Below are positions 6,819 to 15,944 of a DNA stretch of 37,335 nt, piece after piece. The stretch spans positions 1-37,335 of the forward strand of contig NZ_FNOT01000027.1 in the NCBI RefSeq assembly GCF_900107105.1. Direction: 5' to 3'. This stretch comes from Geodermatophilus africanus. GTDB lineage: Bacteria; Actinomycetota; Actinomycetes; Mycobacteriales; Geodermatophilaceae. Each line of letters starts with the position of its first letter. The first letter of the stretch is position 1. Below the pieces are notes generated by a model. That model was not told the DNA's origin. It ran no database searches and worked only from the letters and a program-made list of their open reading frames with translations. The position numbers and the translations under genes were made by a program.

Positions 6819-9116
6819 TCAGCAGAGCCCGAGTGCGCGCCCGCGCTCGACGGCCTCGCGCCGCGACCCGACGTCCAGCTTGCGGTAGAGGCTCCTCGTG
6901 TAGCTCTTCACCGTGTTGACCGACAGGTGCAGCGCGGCGCCCACCTCCCGCTGGGTGAGCGGTCCGCGAAGCGCCCGGAGGACCGAGAGCTCCCGCTCGG
7001 TCAGCGGTTCGGGCAGCGCCGGTCGCACCCGCGCGGCGGCCCGCCGGCCGGCCCGCGCCGTCACGGCGGCGACCTCCCGGTCGAGGACCGGGGAGGGCGG
7101 CGCGCCCAGCCGCGCCTCGTGGGCCCGGTCGAGGAGCCCCAGCGCGGCCGTCGGGTCACCGGCCGCGAGTGCCGTCTCCGCCGCGCTGACGAGCACCAGC
7201 ACGGCGACCGCCGGGTGCGCCTGGACACCGACCAGGTCGGCGGCACGGTCCGAACGGGCGCGGGCGGACCCCAGTCGGCCCGCGCGCCGGTCGAGCACCC
7301 CTGCCGTGGCGTGCAGCAGCGCCAGCGCGGCGGCGGCGGCGTCTCCCAGCTGCGCCTCCAGGGCCGCGGCGTCGTCCCCGGTCGACCGCAGCAGCCGCTC
7401 GGCGCGGGCGTCCCGCTCGGGGTCGGCCTCGTCGTCGCCGGGCTGCACCAGGCACCAGGCGAGGAGCCCGGCCACCTCCAAGCGGGAGAAGACCGGCAGG
7501 GTGGCCGCAGCCGGGGCCCGCCACGCGGCGTCGAGCTGGGCCAGGGCCTCCTCCCACCGGCCCACACCGAGCATCGTGCCGCCGAGGGCCACCCGGGCGA
7601 CGACCCAGCCGGGCAGCCCGGGATCGGTCTCGGCCACCACCGCCTCGTGCGCGGCCTCCAGCGCGACCGCCGGCGACTCCTCGGCCGCCGTCCCGTAGAC
7701 CGCGCGCAGTGCGGCGATCGCCCCCGCGGGGTCGGTGAAGCCGGGATAGCCGGGGCCGGGCCGGCCCGCCCGGACCCGCTCGGCGGCCCGGTCGAGCAGC
7801 CCGGGCACCCGGTCCAGCCGGCCGGTGACCCCGGCGGCCCAGGCGAGGGACAGCAGCAGCGGCACCGAGTCCGCGACCGCGGCCGGGTCGAGCCGGTTGC
7901 CGAGTTCGGCGAACACGCCGACGCGTGCCGTGGCGAGGAACGTCCCGGTGCTCTGCAGCAGCCAGTCGGCGGCCCCGGCACTGTCGCCGGCGTCGAGTCG
8001 GGTGCGGATCGCCTCCTCGACCAGGCCCTGCTCCCAGAACCACGCCGCGGCCCGGTGGCGCACCTCGGCGACGCCCGCCGGGTCGGCCAGCTCGCGCCGC
8101 AGGGCCGCCCGGAACAGCGGGTGCACGCGGTACCAGCGCCCGTCGGCGTCCACCGCGGTGACGAAGACGCCGTCCCGCTCCAGGCCGGCCAGGACCGCGC
8201 CGGAGCCGGCGCGGTCGAGGACCGCGTCGCACAGCGGGCCGCACAGCCGGTCGAGCGGGGCGCAGCGCAGCAGCAGCTTCCGCCGGTCCGGTGGCTGGCC
8301 CGCGAGCACCTCGGCGAGCAGGTAGTCCACGGCGTGCCGCAGGCCGGGCGGGCCGGGCGGCGCCGCCCGGCCGTGCGCCCGGTCGCGCAGCGAGAGTGCG
8401 CCGAGGACGAGCCCGGCCGCCCACCCCTCGGTGCGGACGAGCAGCCCGGCGACCGCGGCCGGCTCCGGGCCGGCGTCCTCACCCGCGCCGGCCACCGAGG
8501 TCAGCAGCGCGCGGGCCTCCCCGGCGGTGAAGCGGAGGTCCGCGGTGACCAGCTCGGTCAGCCGGCCGCGGGCCCGCAGCCGGGCGAGGCCGACCGGGGG
8601 CTCCGTGCGGCCGGCGAGCACCACGCGCAGCGCGGGGGGCAGGTGGTCCAGGAGGAACTCCAGCCCCTCGACCACCCGGGGGTCGGTGACCTCGTGCAGG
8701 TCGTCGAAGACCAGCACGGTGGGTTCGTTCCGGGCGGCGAAGCCGTTGAGGAGCTCGGGGACGGCGACCTCGAGGGGGTCGACCGACGGGACGGACAGCG
8801 CGCGGAGGGCCCGGCCCGCGACGTCGGGGGCGGGGCCGGCCAGCGCGGTGGCCACATACGTCCAGAACCGCGCCGGGTCGTCCTCGCTGCGCTCCAGGGT
8901 GATCCAGGCGACCGGCACCCCGGCGTGCCGGGCCCAGGCGGCGAGCAGCGTCGACTTGCCCCACCCGGCGCCGGCCACGACCGCGGTCACCGGTGTGGTG
9001 CGGACGGCGTCGAGCCGGTGCAGCAGGCGGGGGCGCAGGACCAGCGAGGCGGGTGCCGGCGGCACGGTGAGCTTCCCGGCCAGCAGCGGACCGCCCGCGC
9101 CCGTCGGCCCCGACAC
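6819..9116 (-). CDS. MalT-type LuxR-family ATP-binding transcriptional regulator (LAL)
   Basis: A 765-residue regulator with the large ATP-binding LuxR layout. A P-loop GAGWGKST is at 49-56 and a Walker B VLVFDDLHE at about 135-143. A long helical region with TPR-like alanine/leucine repeats runs through the middle (about 290-680), and a C-terminal LuxR HTH contains LTERELSVLRAL and LTQREVGAALHLSVNTVKSY. MalT relatives bind ATP and an effector, oligomerise and activate transcription. The GTG at 9116 is preceded by GGAGGAG. The divergent metE-like gene starts 131 bp away, and the hydrolase/CPBP genes follow on the same strand, so either set could be its target. The effector is unknown. Confidence 0.88.
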   Translation of the reverse strand: MSGPTGAGGPLLAGKLTVPPAPASLVLRPRLLHRLDAVRTTPVTAVVAGAGWGKSTLLAAWARHAGVPVAWITLERSEDDPARFWTYVATALAGPAPDVAGRALRALSVPSVDPLEVAVPELLNGFAARNEPTVLVFDDLHEVTDPRVVEGLEFLLDHLPPALRVVLAGRTEPPVGLARLRARGRLTELVTADLRFTAGEARALLTSVAGAGEDAGPEPAAVAGLLVRTEGWAAGLVLGALSLRDRAHGRAAPPGPPGLRHAVDYLLAEVLAGQPPDRRKLLLRCAPLDRLCGPLCDAVLDRAGSGAVLAGLERDGVFVTAVDADGRWYRVHPLFRAALRRELADPAGVAEVRHRAAAWFWEQGLVEEAIRTRLDAGDSAGAADWLLQSTGTFLATARVGVFAELGNRLDPAAVADSVPLLLSLAWAAGVTGRLDRVPGLLDRAAERVRAGRPGPGYPGFTDPAGAIAALRAVYGTAAEESPAVALEAAHEAVVAETDPGLPGWVVARVALGGTMLGVGRWEEALAQLDAAWRAPAAATLPVFSRLEVAGLLAWCLVQPGDDEADPERDARAERLLRSTGDDAAALEAQLGDAAAAALALLHATAGVLDRRAGRLGSARARSDRAADLVGVQAHPAVAVLVLVSAAETALAAGDPTAALGLLDRAHEARLGAPPSPVLDREVAAVTARAGRRAAARVRPALPEPLTERELSVLRALRGPLTQREVGAALHLSVNTVKSYTRSLYRKLDVGSRREAVERGRALGLC

Positions 9117-9247
9117 GACCGCTCCTCCCCGGGCCGGCGCCCGCCGCCCCTCCCTCGGAGGTGTACCGGCGCGGGCGCGCGCCGTCCACGCCGTGCGCGC
9201 CGGCCCGGGTGCGGTGGAGGATCCCCCGCACCCGACAGGAGGACACG

Positions 9248-10282
9248 ATGCCCCTCTCGCTCCCGCCGCTGCCCACGATGATCGTCGGCAGCCTCCCCCA
9301 GCCCGACTGGCTCATCGACCGGGATCGACTCGGGCACCAGTTCCCGCCACGGATCCGGGCGCGCGAGCTGTGGCGCATCCCGCCGGAGTTCCTGCAGGAG
9401 GCCCAGGACGACGCCACGCTCGCCGCCATCTCCGCCCAGGAGCTGGCGGGGCTGGACGTCCTGACCGACGGTGAGATCCGTCGCGAGTCCTACTCCAACC
9501 ACTTCGCGACGGCGCTCGACGGGCTGGACCTCGATCGGCCCGGGACCGTGCGCAACCGCTCCGGCGTCGAGATCCCCGTGCCGCGGGTGACCGGGGAGAT
9601 CCGCCGACCGGGGCCGGTCCAGGCCCGCGACGTCCGCTTCCTCCGCGAGCACACCGGCCGCGCCGTCAAGATGACCGTCCCCGGGCCGTTCACGATGGCC
9701 CAGCAGGCGCAGAACGACCACTACCCCGACGACCGCGCCCTGGCGCTGGCGTTCGCCGACGTCGTCCGTGAGGAGATCGCCGACCTGTTCGCCGCGGGTG
9801 CCGACATCGTCCAGCTCGACGAGCCGTGGCTGCAGGCCCGCCCCGACGTGGCCCGCCGCTACGGCGCCGAGGCACTGACGCGTGCCGTGGCGGACGCCGC
9901 CGGGCCGGTGCACGTGCACCTCTGCTTCGGCTACGCCGCCATGGTCGCCGACCGCCCGGACGGCTACTCGTTCCTGCCCGAGCTCGCGGACGTGCCGGCC
10001 GACACGATCTCGGTCGAGACCGCGCAGTCCCGCCTCGACCCCGCGAGCCTGCGGCCGCTGCGGGGCAAGGGGATCGCCCTCGGCGTCCTCGACCTGTCCA
10101 CCCCGGACGTCGAGACGCCGGAGACGATCGCCGACCGGGTGCGGCGCGCACGGGACGCCGTCGATGTCGACCGGCTCGTGCTCTCCAGCGACTGCGGCCT
10201 GAAGTACCTCCCGCGGGCCTCCGCGGCAGGCAAGATGCGCGCCCTCGCCGCCGCGGCCGCCGTGCTGCGCGCCGAGCTCTAG
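9248..10282 (+). CDS. Core MetE-like (cobalamin-independent) methyltransferase
   Basis: A 344-residue protein matching only the C-terminal catalytic domain of MetE (full MetE is about 750 residues). The zinc/thiolate set is all present: His and Cys in HLCFGY, Glu in ISVETAQS, and Cys in SSDCGLKYLP. The N-terminal VGSLPQP and LTDGEIRRESYSNHF segments are typical of the family. Stand-alone core MetEs transfer a methyl group to homocysteine or another thiol, in some lineages not from methyl-THF. AGGAGG at 9238-9243 fixes the ATG at 9248. A glycosyltransferase follows 28 bp later on the same strand. A role in disposing of methyl groups from the amine-degradation genes further right is possible but not shown. 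Confidence 0.85.
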   Translation: MPLSLPPLPTMIVGSLPQPDWLIDRDRLGHQFPPRIRARELWRIPPEFLQEAQDDATLAAISAQELAGLDVLTDGEIRRESYSNHFATALDGLDLDRPGTVRNRSGVEIPVPRVTGEIRRPGPVQARDVRFLREHTGRAVKMTVPGPFTMAQQAQNDHYPDDRALALAFADVVREEIADLFAAGADIVQLDEPWLQARPDVARRYGAEALTRAVADAAGPVHVHLCFGYAAMVADRPDGYSFLPELADVPADTISVETAQSRLDPASLRPLRGKGIALGVLDLSTPDVETPETIADRVRRARDAVDVDRLVLSSDCGLKYLPRASAAGKMRALAAAAAVLRAEL

Positions 10283-10310
10283 TCCCGAGGCCCCCCGTGG
10301 AGGACCTCCG

Positions 10311-11606
10311 ATGCGCATCCTGATCTGGCACGGCTATCTCCTCGAGGGCAGCGGCTCGAACGTCTACACCCGGGAGCTCGCCCGCGCGTGGAGCCGGACG
10401 GGCCACGAGGTCGTGGTCCTCTGTCAGGAACCGCACCCCGAGCGCTACGACCTCGGCGGCGCCGCGGTCGTCCGGCCGAGCCTGCCCGGGACGCTCCCGG
10501 TCTTCGCCATGGGACCGTACGAGGACGTGCAGCCGAGGTTGTTGACGGAGATGAGCCGCGACGCTCGGGAGGCGTTCGTGGCGGCGAACGCGGCGGCCGT
10601 GCGGGCGCAGGGTCCCGCGGACCTCCTGCTGGTCAACCACGTGCTGCTCGGCGCTCCGGTGGGGGCGGCGTCCGGGCTGCGGTACGTCGTCAAGGCGCAC
10701 GGGTCGGAACTGGAGTTCGCCATGCGGGGGGACGCCGAGCTGTGCGCCTGGGCCCGGGAGACCCTCCCCGGCGCGGCCGTCGTCCTGGCCGGGTCCCGCC
10801 ACGTGTCCGGTGTCCTCGGCGAGCTCGTGGGCGTGGACCCCGAGCGGGTCGCCGTCGTCCCCCCGGGCGTGGACGTCGACACGCTGCGTCCCCGCGAGCG
10901 GGCCGCCGCACTCACCGCGCTCGTCGAGGAGTGCCGGCGGGATCCGGCTCATCCGGCCGGGGGGCACGACGAGCGGTTGCCCGACGCGGGCAACGCCGAG
11001 CGGCTGGCGGAGTTCCTGAGCGGTGCCCGCAGAACGGTGCTCTACGTGGGCGGCCTCAGCGCCGAGAAGGGTGTCTCGCTGCTGCTGGAGGCCCTGCACG
11101 GACTGGACGCCCGGGCGGTGGTGGTCGGCTCCGGCCCCGCGCGCGCCGAGCTGACGGCTCTGGCCGGCCCGGACGTCCTGTTCACCGGCCCGCTGCAGCA
11201 CCGCCACCTGGCACAGCTGTGGCCGCTGGCGGACGTCAGCGTCGTCCCGTCGGTCTTCCCGGAGGCGTTCGGCATGGTGGCCGCGGAGGCCGCGGCCTGC
11301 GGTTCGCCCCCGCTGGTCGCGCGGCACTCCGGTCTGGCCGAGGTCGCGGCCGGCCTGGAGGGCGAGTACCCGCCGCACCTGCGGCACCTGGCGTCGTTCA
11401 CCAGCGGGGACGCCGAGGACCTCCGCACCCGCCTGCGCGAGCTGCTGGACCTGGAAACCGGGTCCTGGCGAGCGCTCTCCTCGGGAGCCCGCAGGGCGGC
11501 CGTCCGGCTGTGGAGCTGGGACCACGTGGCCGGCCGCATCCGCGAGCTCGCCGCAGGGGCGGGAGACGACGGCCCGGGGGCCGGGCGGCGGATGCCGTCG
11601 ACGTGA
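10311..11606 (+). CDS. GT4-family (GT-B fold) glycosyltransferase
   Basis: A 431-residue glycosyltransferase. The N-terminal domain begins MRILIWHGYLLEGSGSNVYT, a typical GT4 acceptor-side loop. The C-terminal donor domain holds LYVGGLSAEKGVSLL, VVVGSGP and the E-x7-E signature region FPEAFGMVAAEAAACG. GT4 enzymes transfer a sugar from a nucleotide-sugar with retention of configuration; donor and acceptor are unknown. GAGGACC precedes the ATG. It is probably co-transcribed with the metE-like gene, an unusual pairing. It converges on pabBC with only 22 bp between the two stop codons. Confidence 0.87.
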   Translation: MRILIWHGYLLEGSGSNVYTRELARAWSRTGHEVVVLCQEPHPERYDLGGAAVVRPSLPGTLPVFAMGPYEDVQPRLLTEMSRDAREAFVAANAAAVRAQGPADLLLVNHVLLGAPVGAASGLRYVVKAHGSELEFAMRGDAELCAWARETLPGAAVVLAGSRHVSGVLGELVGVDPERVAVVPPGVDVDTLRPRERAAALTALVEECRRDPAHPAGGHDERLPDAGNAERLAEFLSGARRTVLYVGGLSAEKGVSLLLEALHGLDARAVVVGSGPARAELTALAGPDVLFTGPLQHRHLAQLWPLADVSVVPSVFPEAFGMVAAEAAACGSPPLVARHSGLAEVAAGLEGEYPPHLRHLASFTSGDAEDLRTRLRELLDLETGSWRALSSGARRAAVRLWSWDHVAGRIRELAAGAGDDGPGAGRRMPST

Positions 11607-11628
11607 CGTGCTGCGGCAGCTCGGGGAC

Positions 11629-13494
11629 TCAGCCGCCCTCTCCGACTTGTGCGGTCGCCACCGGACTCCCCACGCCGGGAGCGGTCCGTGCCGGCCCGGT
11701 CCGATCTCGGGTGCGCACCGGTCCTCGGAGCACAGCGCTCAGCTCCGCGGCGCGCCACCCCCGCAGCGAGCTGACCACCGCCACCCGCTCCGCCCGCTCG
11801 AGGTCGGCCACGGTGAGCACCCGCTCGGCCAGCCGGCCGGTCTCGAGCAGCCGCGCCCGCTCGACGCCGGGGAGGCACCCCGACTCCAGGGGCGGCGTCC
11901 ACCACGCCCCGTCGAGCTGCAGCGCCAGGGTGGCCCGGGTGACCTCGGTGAGCTCCCCGCGGGTGTTGACCATGACCACGTCGTCGACGTCGGGCCGCCG
12001 CTCGCGGCGCCGGTCGTACGGCGCCCGCACGGTCGTCTTGTGGTACAGCCAGCGCTCCTGCGGGTCGACCGGCTCGTCGTCGACCGCGAGCCGGACCGGG
12101 CCGGGCGGGGGCGCCGGGAGCGCCGCGACGTCGACGGTGAGCGTGCCGTCGCGCCGCAGCCGGAGCCGCACCCGTGCCGTCGGGCAGCCGGCCACCCGGG
12201 AGCCCAGCAGCTCCCGCGCGGCGCCCGGGTCGAACCGGAACCCGAGGTGCTCGGCGGACGCCGCCAGGCGCTGCAGGTGGCGGTCCCGGTTGCGCAGGCC
12301 GCGCCCCGGCTCGTGCCGCATCGTCTCCAGCAGTTCGAACTCCCGGGGGCGGGCGCGGAGGACGGCGGCCTTTACGAGCACCTCGTCGTGCTCGGCCGCC
12401 GCCTGCGAGCCCCAGGTGATGCCGCCCCCGGTGCCGTACACCGCCTCCCCCGTGGCCGTGTCGACCACCGCGGTGCGGATCGCCACGCTGAAGCGGGCCC
12501 GGACCGGCGCATCCGGCGGCCCGATCAGACCGATGGCCCCGCAGTAGACCCCGCGGGGCTCGTCCTCGACCGAGCGGATGACCGCCATCGAGCTCGCCTT
12601 GGGGGCGCCCGTGACCGAGCCGCAGGGGAACAGCGCCCGGAACAGCTCCACCAGGCCGGTGCCGGGCCGCAGCCGCGCGGTGACGTCGGAGGTCAGCTGG
12701 AGCACCGTCTCGTAGGGCTCGACGGCGAACAGCGCCGGCACCTCGACGCTGCCGATCTCGGCGACCCGGGCGACGTCGTTGCGCATCAGGTCGACGACCA
12801 TGACGTTCTCGGCCCGCTCCTTCTCGCTGGACCGGAGCTCGGCCGCCAGGCGCCGGTCCTCGTCCCGGTGCCGTCCCCGCCGTGCCGTCCCCTTCATCGG
12901 GCGGAGCAGCACCTGGTCCCCGCGGCGCTCGAAGAACAGCTCGGGGCTGGCACTGGCCACGACGAAGCGGCCCAGGTCGAGGTAGGCGTTGTGGGCGCCG
13001 CGCTGGCCCAGCACCAGGTCGCGGTACACGGCGAACGGGTCCCCGGCCACGCGCCCGGCCATGCGCACGGTGAGGTTGCACTGGAACGTGTCCCCGGCGG
13101 CGATCCGCTCCCGGATCCGGGCGACGCCGTCCGCGTGTCCCACCACCGTCCACGTGGGGTGCCACTCGGCGTTGCCGGGCGCCTCGCCGTCGTCCGGTGC
13201 ACCCGGCCCGGCCGCGTCCAGTGGCGGCACCGGGACCGGCTCGGCGCAGATGCCGAACCACGCCAGCGGCATCCCCATCGGCGGAGCCGGGTGCACCGCG
13301 AGGTCCGGGTCCAGTCCGGCGGCGGCCTCGTAGGCGACGTAGCCGAACGCCCACCGGCCGGCGTCCGTGGCCCGCTCGACCTCGGCCAGCACGCCGACGA
13401 CCTCGTTGGGTCGCTCGGCCACCAGGATCCGGTCGGGAGCGGCACACCCCAGCGCCGTCCCCGTCCGGAGGTCGTCGAAGCGGGCCCAGGTCAC
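11629..13494 (-). CDS. pabBC: Fused aminodeoxychorismate synthase component I / aminodeoxychorismate lyase
   Basis: A 621-residue fusion. Residues about 1-390 are a chorismate-binding domain: GDTFQCNLTVRMAG, FVVASASPELFFERR, PMKGTARRG with the family lysine, ENVMVVDLMRNDVARV, and CGSVTGAPKASSMAVI. The rest is a fold-type IV PLP lyase with the lysine in WLYHKTTVRAPYD and VVMVNTRGELTEVTRATLAL. Together they turn chorismate plus ammonia into p-aminobenzoate, the folate precursor. The GTG at 13494 is chosen because homologous sequence starts at TWARFDDLRTG; a further GTG at 13551 exists. It lies downstream of purU on the same strand, placing folate synthesis beside folate-dependent demethylation. 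No PabA glutaminase is in the window. Confidence 0.88.
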   Translation of the reverse strand: MTWARFDDLRTGTALGCAAPDRILVAERPNEVVGVLAEVERATDAGRWAFGYVAYEAAAGLDPDLAVHPAPPMGMPLAWFGICAEPVPVPPLDAAGPGAPDDGEAPGNAEWHPTWTVVGHADGVARIRERIAAGDTFQCNLTVRMAGRVAGDPFAVYRDLVLGQRGAHNAYLDLGRFVVASASPELFFERRGDQVLLRPMKGTARRGRHRDEDRRLAAELRSSEKERAENVMVVDLMRNDVARVAEIGSVEVPALFAVEPYETVLQLTSDVTARLRPGTGLVELFRALFPCGSVTGAPKASSMAVIRSVEDEPRGVYCGAIGLIGPPDAPVRARFSVAIRTAVVDTATGEAVYGTGGGITWGSQAAAEHDEVLVKAAVLRARPREFELLETMRHEPGRGLRNRDRHLQRLAASAEHLGFRFDPGAARELLGSRVAGCPTARVRLRLRRDGTLTVDVAALPAPPPGPVRLAVDDEPVDPQERWLYHKTTVRAPYDRRRERRPDVDDVVMVNTRGELTEVTRATLALQLDGAWWTPPLESGCLPGVERARLLETGRLAERVLTVADLERAERVAVVSSLRGWRAAELSAVLRGPVRTRDRTGPARTAPGVGSPVATAQVGEGG

Positions 13495-13610
13495 CGCGGC
13501 ACCGTCGCACCGTGGACGGCGGCGAGCAGCTCGGCCGGGGTGGAGGCGCACCGGTGGACGCGGTCCAGCGCGGCCGCGTGCACCAGCAGGCCCGCCGTCC
13601 CGGTCCCCAC
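13491..13610 (-). CDS. Possible 39-residue leader ORF coupled to pabBC
   Basis: A short frame from GTG 13610 to a TGA that overlaps the pabBC GTG start (GTGA). The peptide contains GLLVHAAALDRVHRCASTPA. It occupies nearly all of the purU-pabBC gap. No domain is recognised and no strong ribosome site is visible. The stop/start overlap is the only positive evidence that it is translated; it could equally be the decayed end of a longer gene. Confidence 0.3.
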   Translation of the reverse strand: MGTGTAGLLVHAAALDRVHRCASTPAELLAAVHGATVPR

Positions 13611-13625
13611 CAGACCCTCAGCGGG

Positions 13626-14474
13626 TCAGCGGAAGACGACCGTGCTCTGGCCGTTGAGCAGCACCCGCTGCTCGCTGTGCCAGCGCACCGCCCGGGACAG
13701 CGCGAGCGCCTCGGCGTCCTGCCCGACGGTGGCGAGTGCCCGGGGGTCGTAGGTGTGGTCGATGCGGATGACCTCCTGCTCGATGATCGGGCCCTCGTCG
13801 AGGTCGGGCGTGACGTAGTGGGCCGTCGCGCCGACCAGCTTCACGCCGCGGTCGAAGGCCTGGTGGTAGGGCTTGGCGCCCTTGAACCCCGGCAGGAACG
13901 AGTGGTGGATGTTGATCGCCCGGCCGTACAGGGCGGCGCACGTCTCGTCGGAGAGGATCTGCATGTAGCGGGCCAGCACGACCAGGTCGGCCCGGTACTC
14001 GTCGACCAGCTCGAGCAGCCGCTCCTCGGCCTGCCCCTTGGTGGCCGGGGTCACGGGCACGTGGACGAACGGCAGACCGGCCGCCTCCGCCATGGGGCGC
14101 AGGTCCTCGTGGTTGGACACCACGGCGACGAGCTCGGCGCCGAGGCTGCCGGCGCGCCAGCGGAAGACCAGGTCGTTGAGGCAGTGACCGAGCTTCGACA
14201 CCATGACCACCACCCGCAGCGGCCGGTCGCCGTTGACCTGGTAGCTCATGCCGAACTCGTCGGCCACCGCCCGGAAGTCCGCCGAGAGGCGCTCGCAGTC
14301 GGTGTCCTCGGTGCAGACGAAGGCGGTGCGCAGGAACAGCTGACCGCGGAGGGCGTCGTCGAACTGCTGGTGCTCGACGATGTCGCAGCCGTGCCGGAAC
14401 AGGAACGAGCTGACCGCGTGCACGATGCCCGGACGCTCCTTGCAGCTGAGTGTGAGGGTGAACGGGTGGGACAC
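13626..14474 (-). CDS. purU: Formyltetrahydrofolate deformylase
   Basis: A 282-residue enzyme with an N-terminal ACT domain (about 1-85, LSCKERPGIVHAVSSFLF) and a C-terminal formyl transferase-fold domain. The catalytic Asn-His-Asp set is seen as N and H in INIHHSFLPGFKGA and D in TPDLDEGPIIEQ. It hydrolyses 10-formyl-THF to formate and free THF, the exit step for C1 units from demethylation. The GTG at 14474 is chosen because GAGGAGG sits 8 bp upstream, overlapping the sdaA stop codon, which implies coupled translation; upstream in-frame codons lie inside sdaA. The ACT domain suggests feedback by an amino acid, as with glycine/methionine control of E. coli PurU. Confidence 0.93.
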   Translation of the reverse strand: MSHPFTLTLSCKERPGIVHAVSSFLFRHGCDIVEHQQFDDALRGQLFLRTAFVCTEDTDCERLSADFRAVADEFGMSYQVNGDRPLRVVVMVSKLGHCLNDLVFRWRAGSLGAELVAVVSNHEDLRPMAEAAGLPFVHVPVTPATKGQAEERLLELVDEYRADLVVLARYMQILSDETCAALYGRAINIHHSFLPGFKGAKPYHQAFDRGVKLVGATAHYVTPDLDEGPIIEQEVIRIDHTYDPRALATVGQDAEALALSRAVRWHSEQRVLLNGQSTVVFR

Positions 14475-14484
14475 GGGTGCCTCC

Positions 14485-15858
14485 TCAGCACTCGACGATG
14501 TTGAGCGCCAGCCCGCCACGGGCGGTCTCCTTGTACTTGTCCTTCATGTCCGCACCGGTCTCGCGCATGGTCTTGATCGCCTTGTCCAGCGGGACGTGGT
14601 GCCGGCCGTCGCCGCGGACGGCCATGCGGGCCGCGGTGATGGCCTTGACCGAGCCGACGGCGTTGCGCTCGATGCAGGGGATCTGCACCAGCCCGCCGAC
14701 CGGGTCGCAGGTGAGCCCGAGGTTGTGCTCGATGCCGATCTCCGCGGCGTTCTCCACCTGCTCGGGGCTGCCCCCGATGACCTCGGCGAGGCCGGCGGCG
14801 GCCATGGAGCAGGCCGAGCCGACCTCGCCCTGGCAGCCGACCTCCGCGCCGGAGATGGAGGCGTTCTCCTTGAACAGCAGCCCGACCGCTGCGGCGGTGA
14901 GCAGGAAGCGCACCACCCCGTCCTCGGAGTAGGACTCGACGAAGTCGCGGTAGTAGTGCAGGACGGCCGGCACGATGCCGGCGGCGCCGTTCGTCGGCGC
15001 GGTGACCACCCGCCCGCCGGCCGCGTTCTCCTCGTTCACGGCCAGGGCGTAGAGCGTGACCCACTCCATCGCGCGGAGCGGGTCGGTCTCGTCCGGGTGC
15101 TCCTCGAGCTGGGCGCGCAGCGCCGCGGCGCGCCGGCGGACCTTGAGCCCCCCGGGCAGGACGCCGGTGGTCCGGGTGCCGCGCTCGACGCACTCCTGCA
15201 TCACCGACCAGGTGTGCAGCAGCCCGGCGCGGACCTCCGCCTCGCTGCGCCAGGCCAGCTCGTTGGCCAGCATCACGTCGCTGATCCGCAGGCCGGTCTC
15301 CCGCGTCCGGGCCAGCAGCTCCTCGCCGGTGCGGAACGGGTACCGGACGGGCGTGGCGTCCTCGACGATGGCCGGGTTGCCGGCGTCGTCCTCGTCGAGG
15401 ACGAACCCGCCGCCCACCGAGTAGTACTCGCGCCGGTCGACCTCGGCGCCCTCGGCGTCCAGGGCCCGGAAGCGCATGCCGTTGCTGTGGAAGTCCAGCC
15501 GCTTGCGCCGGTGCAGCACCACGTCGTCGTCCACGGAGAAGGGGATGGGGTGCTCGCCGGCCAGGGCCAGCTTGCCCTCGTGACGGACGGCGTCGACCCG
15601 CGGGCCGGCCGCCACTGGGTCGACCAGATCGGGCTGCTCCCCCTCGAGGCCGAGGACGACCGCCTTGACGCTGCCGTGCCCGTGCCCGGTCGCCCCCAGC
15701 GAGCCGAACAGCTCGCAGCGCACCCCGGCGACCCGGCCGAGCCGCCCCTCGTCGCGGAGCCGCGACACGAAGGCGCAGGCCGCGCGCATCGGGCCGACGG
15801 TGTGCGAACTGGACGGGCCGATCCCCACCTTGAACAGGTCGAAGGCGCTGATGGTCAC
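14485..15858 (-). CDS. sdaA: L-serine ammonia-lyase, iron-sulfur type
   Basis: A 457-residue single-chain bacterial serine dehydratase with fused beta and alpha domains. The N-terminus has [16 protein letters not shown]; the C-terminal domain holds [17 protein letters not shown] and the cysteines of the 4Fe-4S cluster in [16 protein letters not shown] and [13 protein letters not shown]. It deaminates serine to pyruvate and ammonia, the last step of the route from glycine made by sarcosine oxidase. The GTG at 15858 is chosen because GGGAGG lies just upstream; a frame extension to 15915 would run into the operator. It is followed by purU 10 bp downstream and is divergent from the GntR regulator. 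Confidence 0.94.
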   Translation of the reverse strand: MTISAFDLFKVGIGPSSSHTVGPMRAACAFVSRLRDEGRLGRVAGVRCELFGSLGATGHGHGSVKAVVLGLEGEQPDLVDPVAAGPRVDAVRHEGKLALAGEHPIPFSVDDDVVLHRRKRLDFHSNGMRFRALDAEGAEVDRREYYSVGGGFVLDEDDAGNPAIVEDATPVRYPFRTGEELLARTRETGLRISDVMLANELAWRSEAEVRAGLLHTWSVMQECVERGTRTTGVLPGGLKVRRRAAALRAQLEEHPDETDPLRAMEWVTLYALAVNEENAAGGRVVTAPTNGAAGIVPAVLHYYRDFVESYSEDGVVRFLLTAAAVGLLFKENASISGAEVGCQGEVGSACSMAAAGLAEVIGGSPEQVENAAEIGIEHNLGLTCDPVGGLVQIPCIERNAVGSVKAITAARMAVRGDGRHHVPLDKAIKTMRETGADMKDKYKETARGGLALNIVEC

Positions 15859-15912
15859 TCGTACCTCCCTCTCCCCGCCGATGTCCTGACGCACCGACTG
15901 GGGACCTAGGTA

Positions 15913-15939
15913 CACAGTTGGTATATCAGATGTACTGTG
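15913..15939. promoter_or_regulatory. Predicted GntR-family operator between sdaA and gntR
   Basis: CACAGT (15913-15918) and ACTGTG (15934-15939) are perfect inverted repeats flanking TGGTATATCAG (15919-15929). The same 11 bases occur in this window once more, just upstream of glyA. TGG-TATA-TCA has the A/T-rich near-palindromic core expected for FCD-type GntR regulators. It lies 6 bp before the regulator's ATG and about 55 bp before the sdaA start, so it could give both autoregulation and control of sdaA-purU-pabBC. Confidence 0.7.
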
Positions 15940-15944
15940 AAGGT

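Noticed and set aside
5472..9281. 1269-codon plus-strand frame
   Set aside because: Antisense to the hydrolase and the MalT-type regulator, both with clear motifs; low-complexity product.
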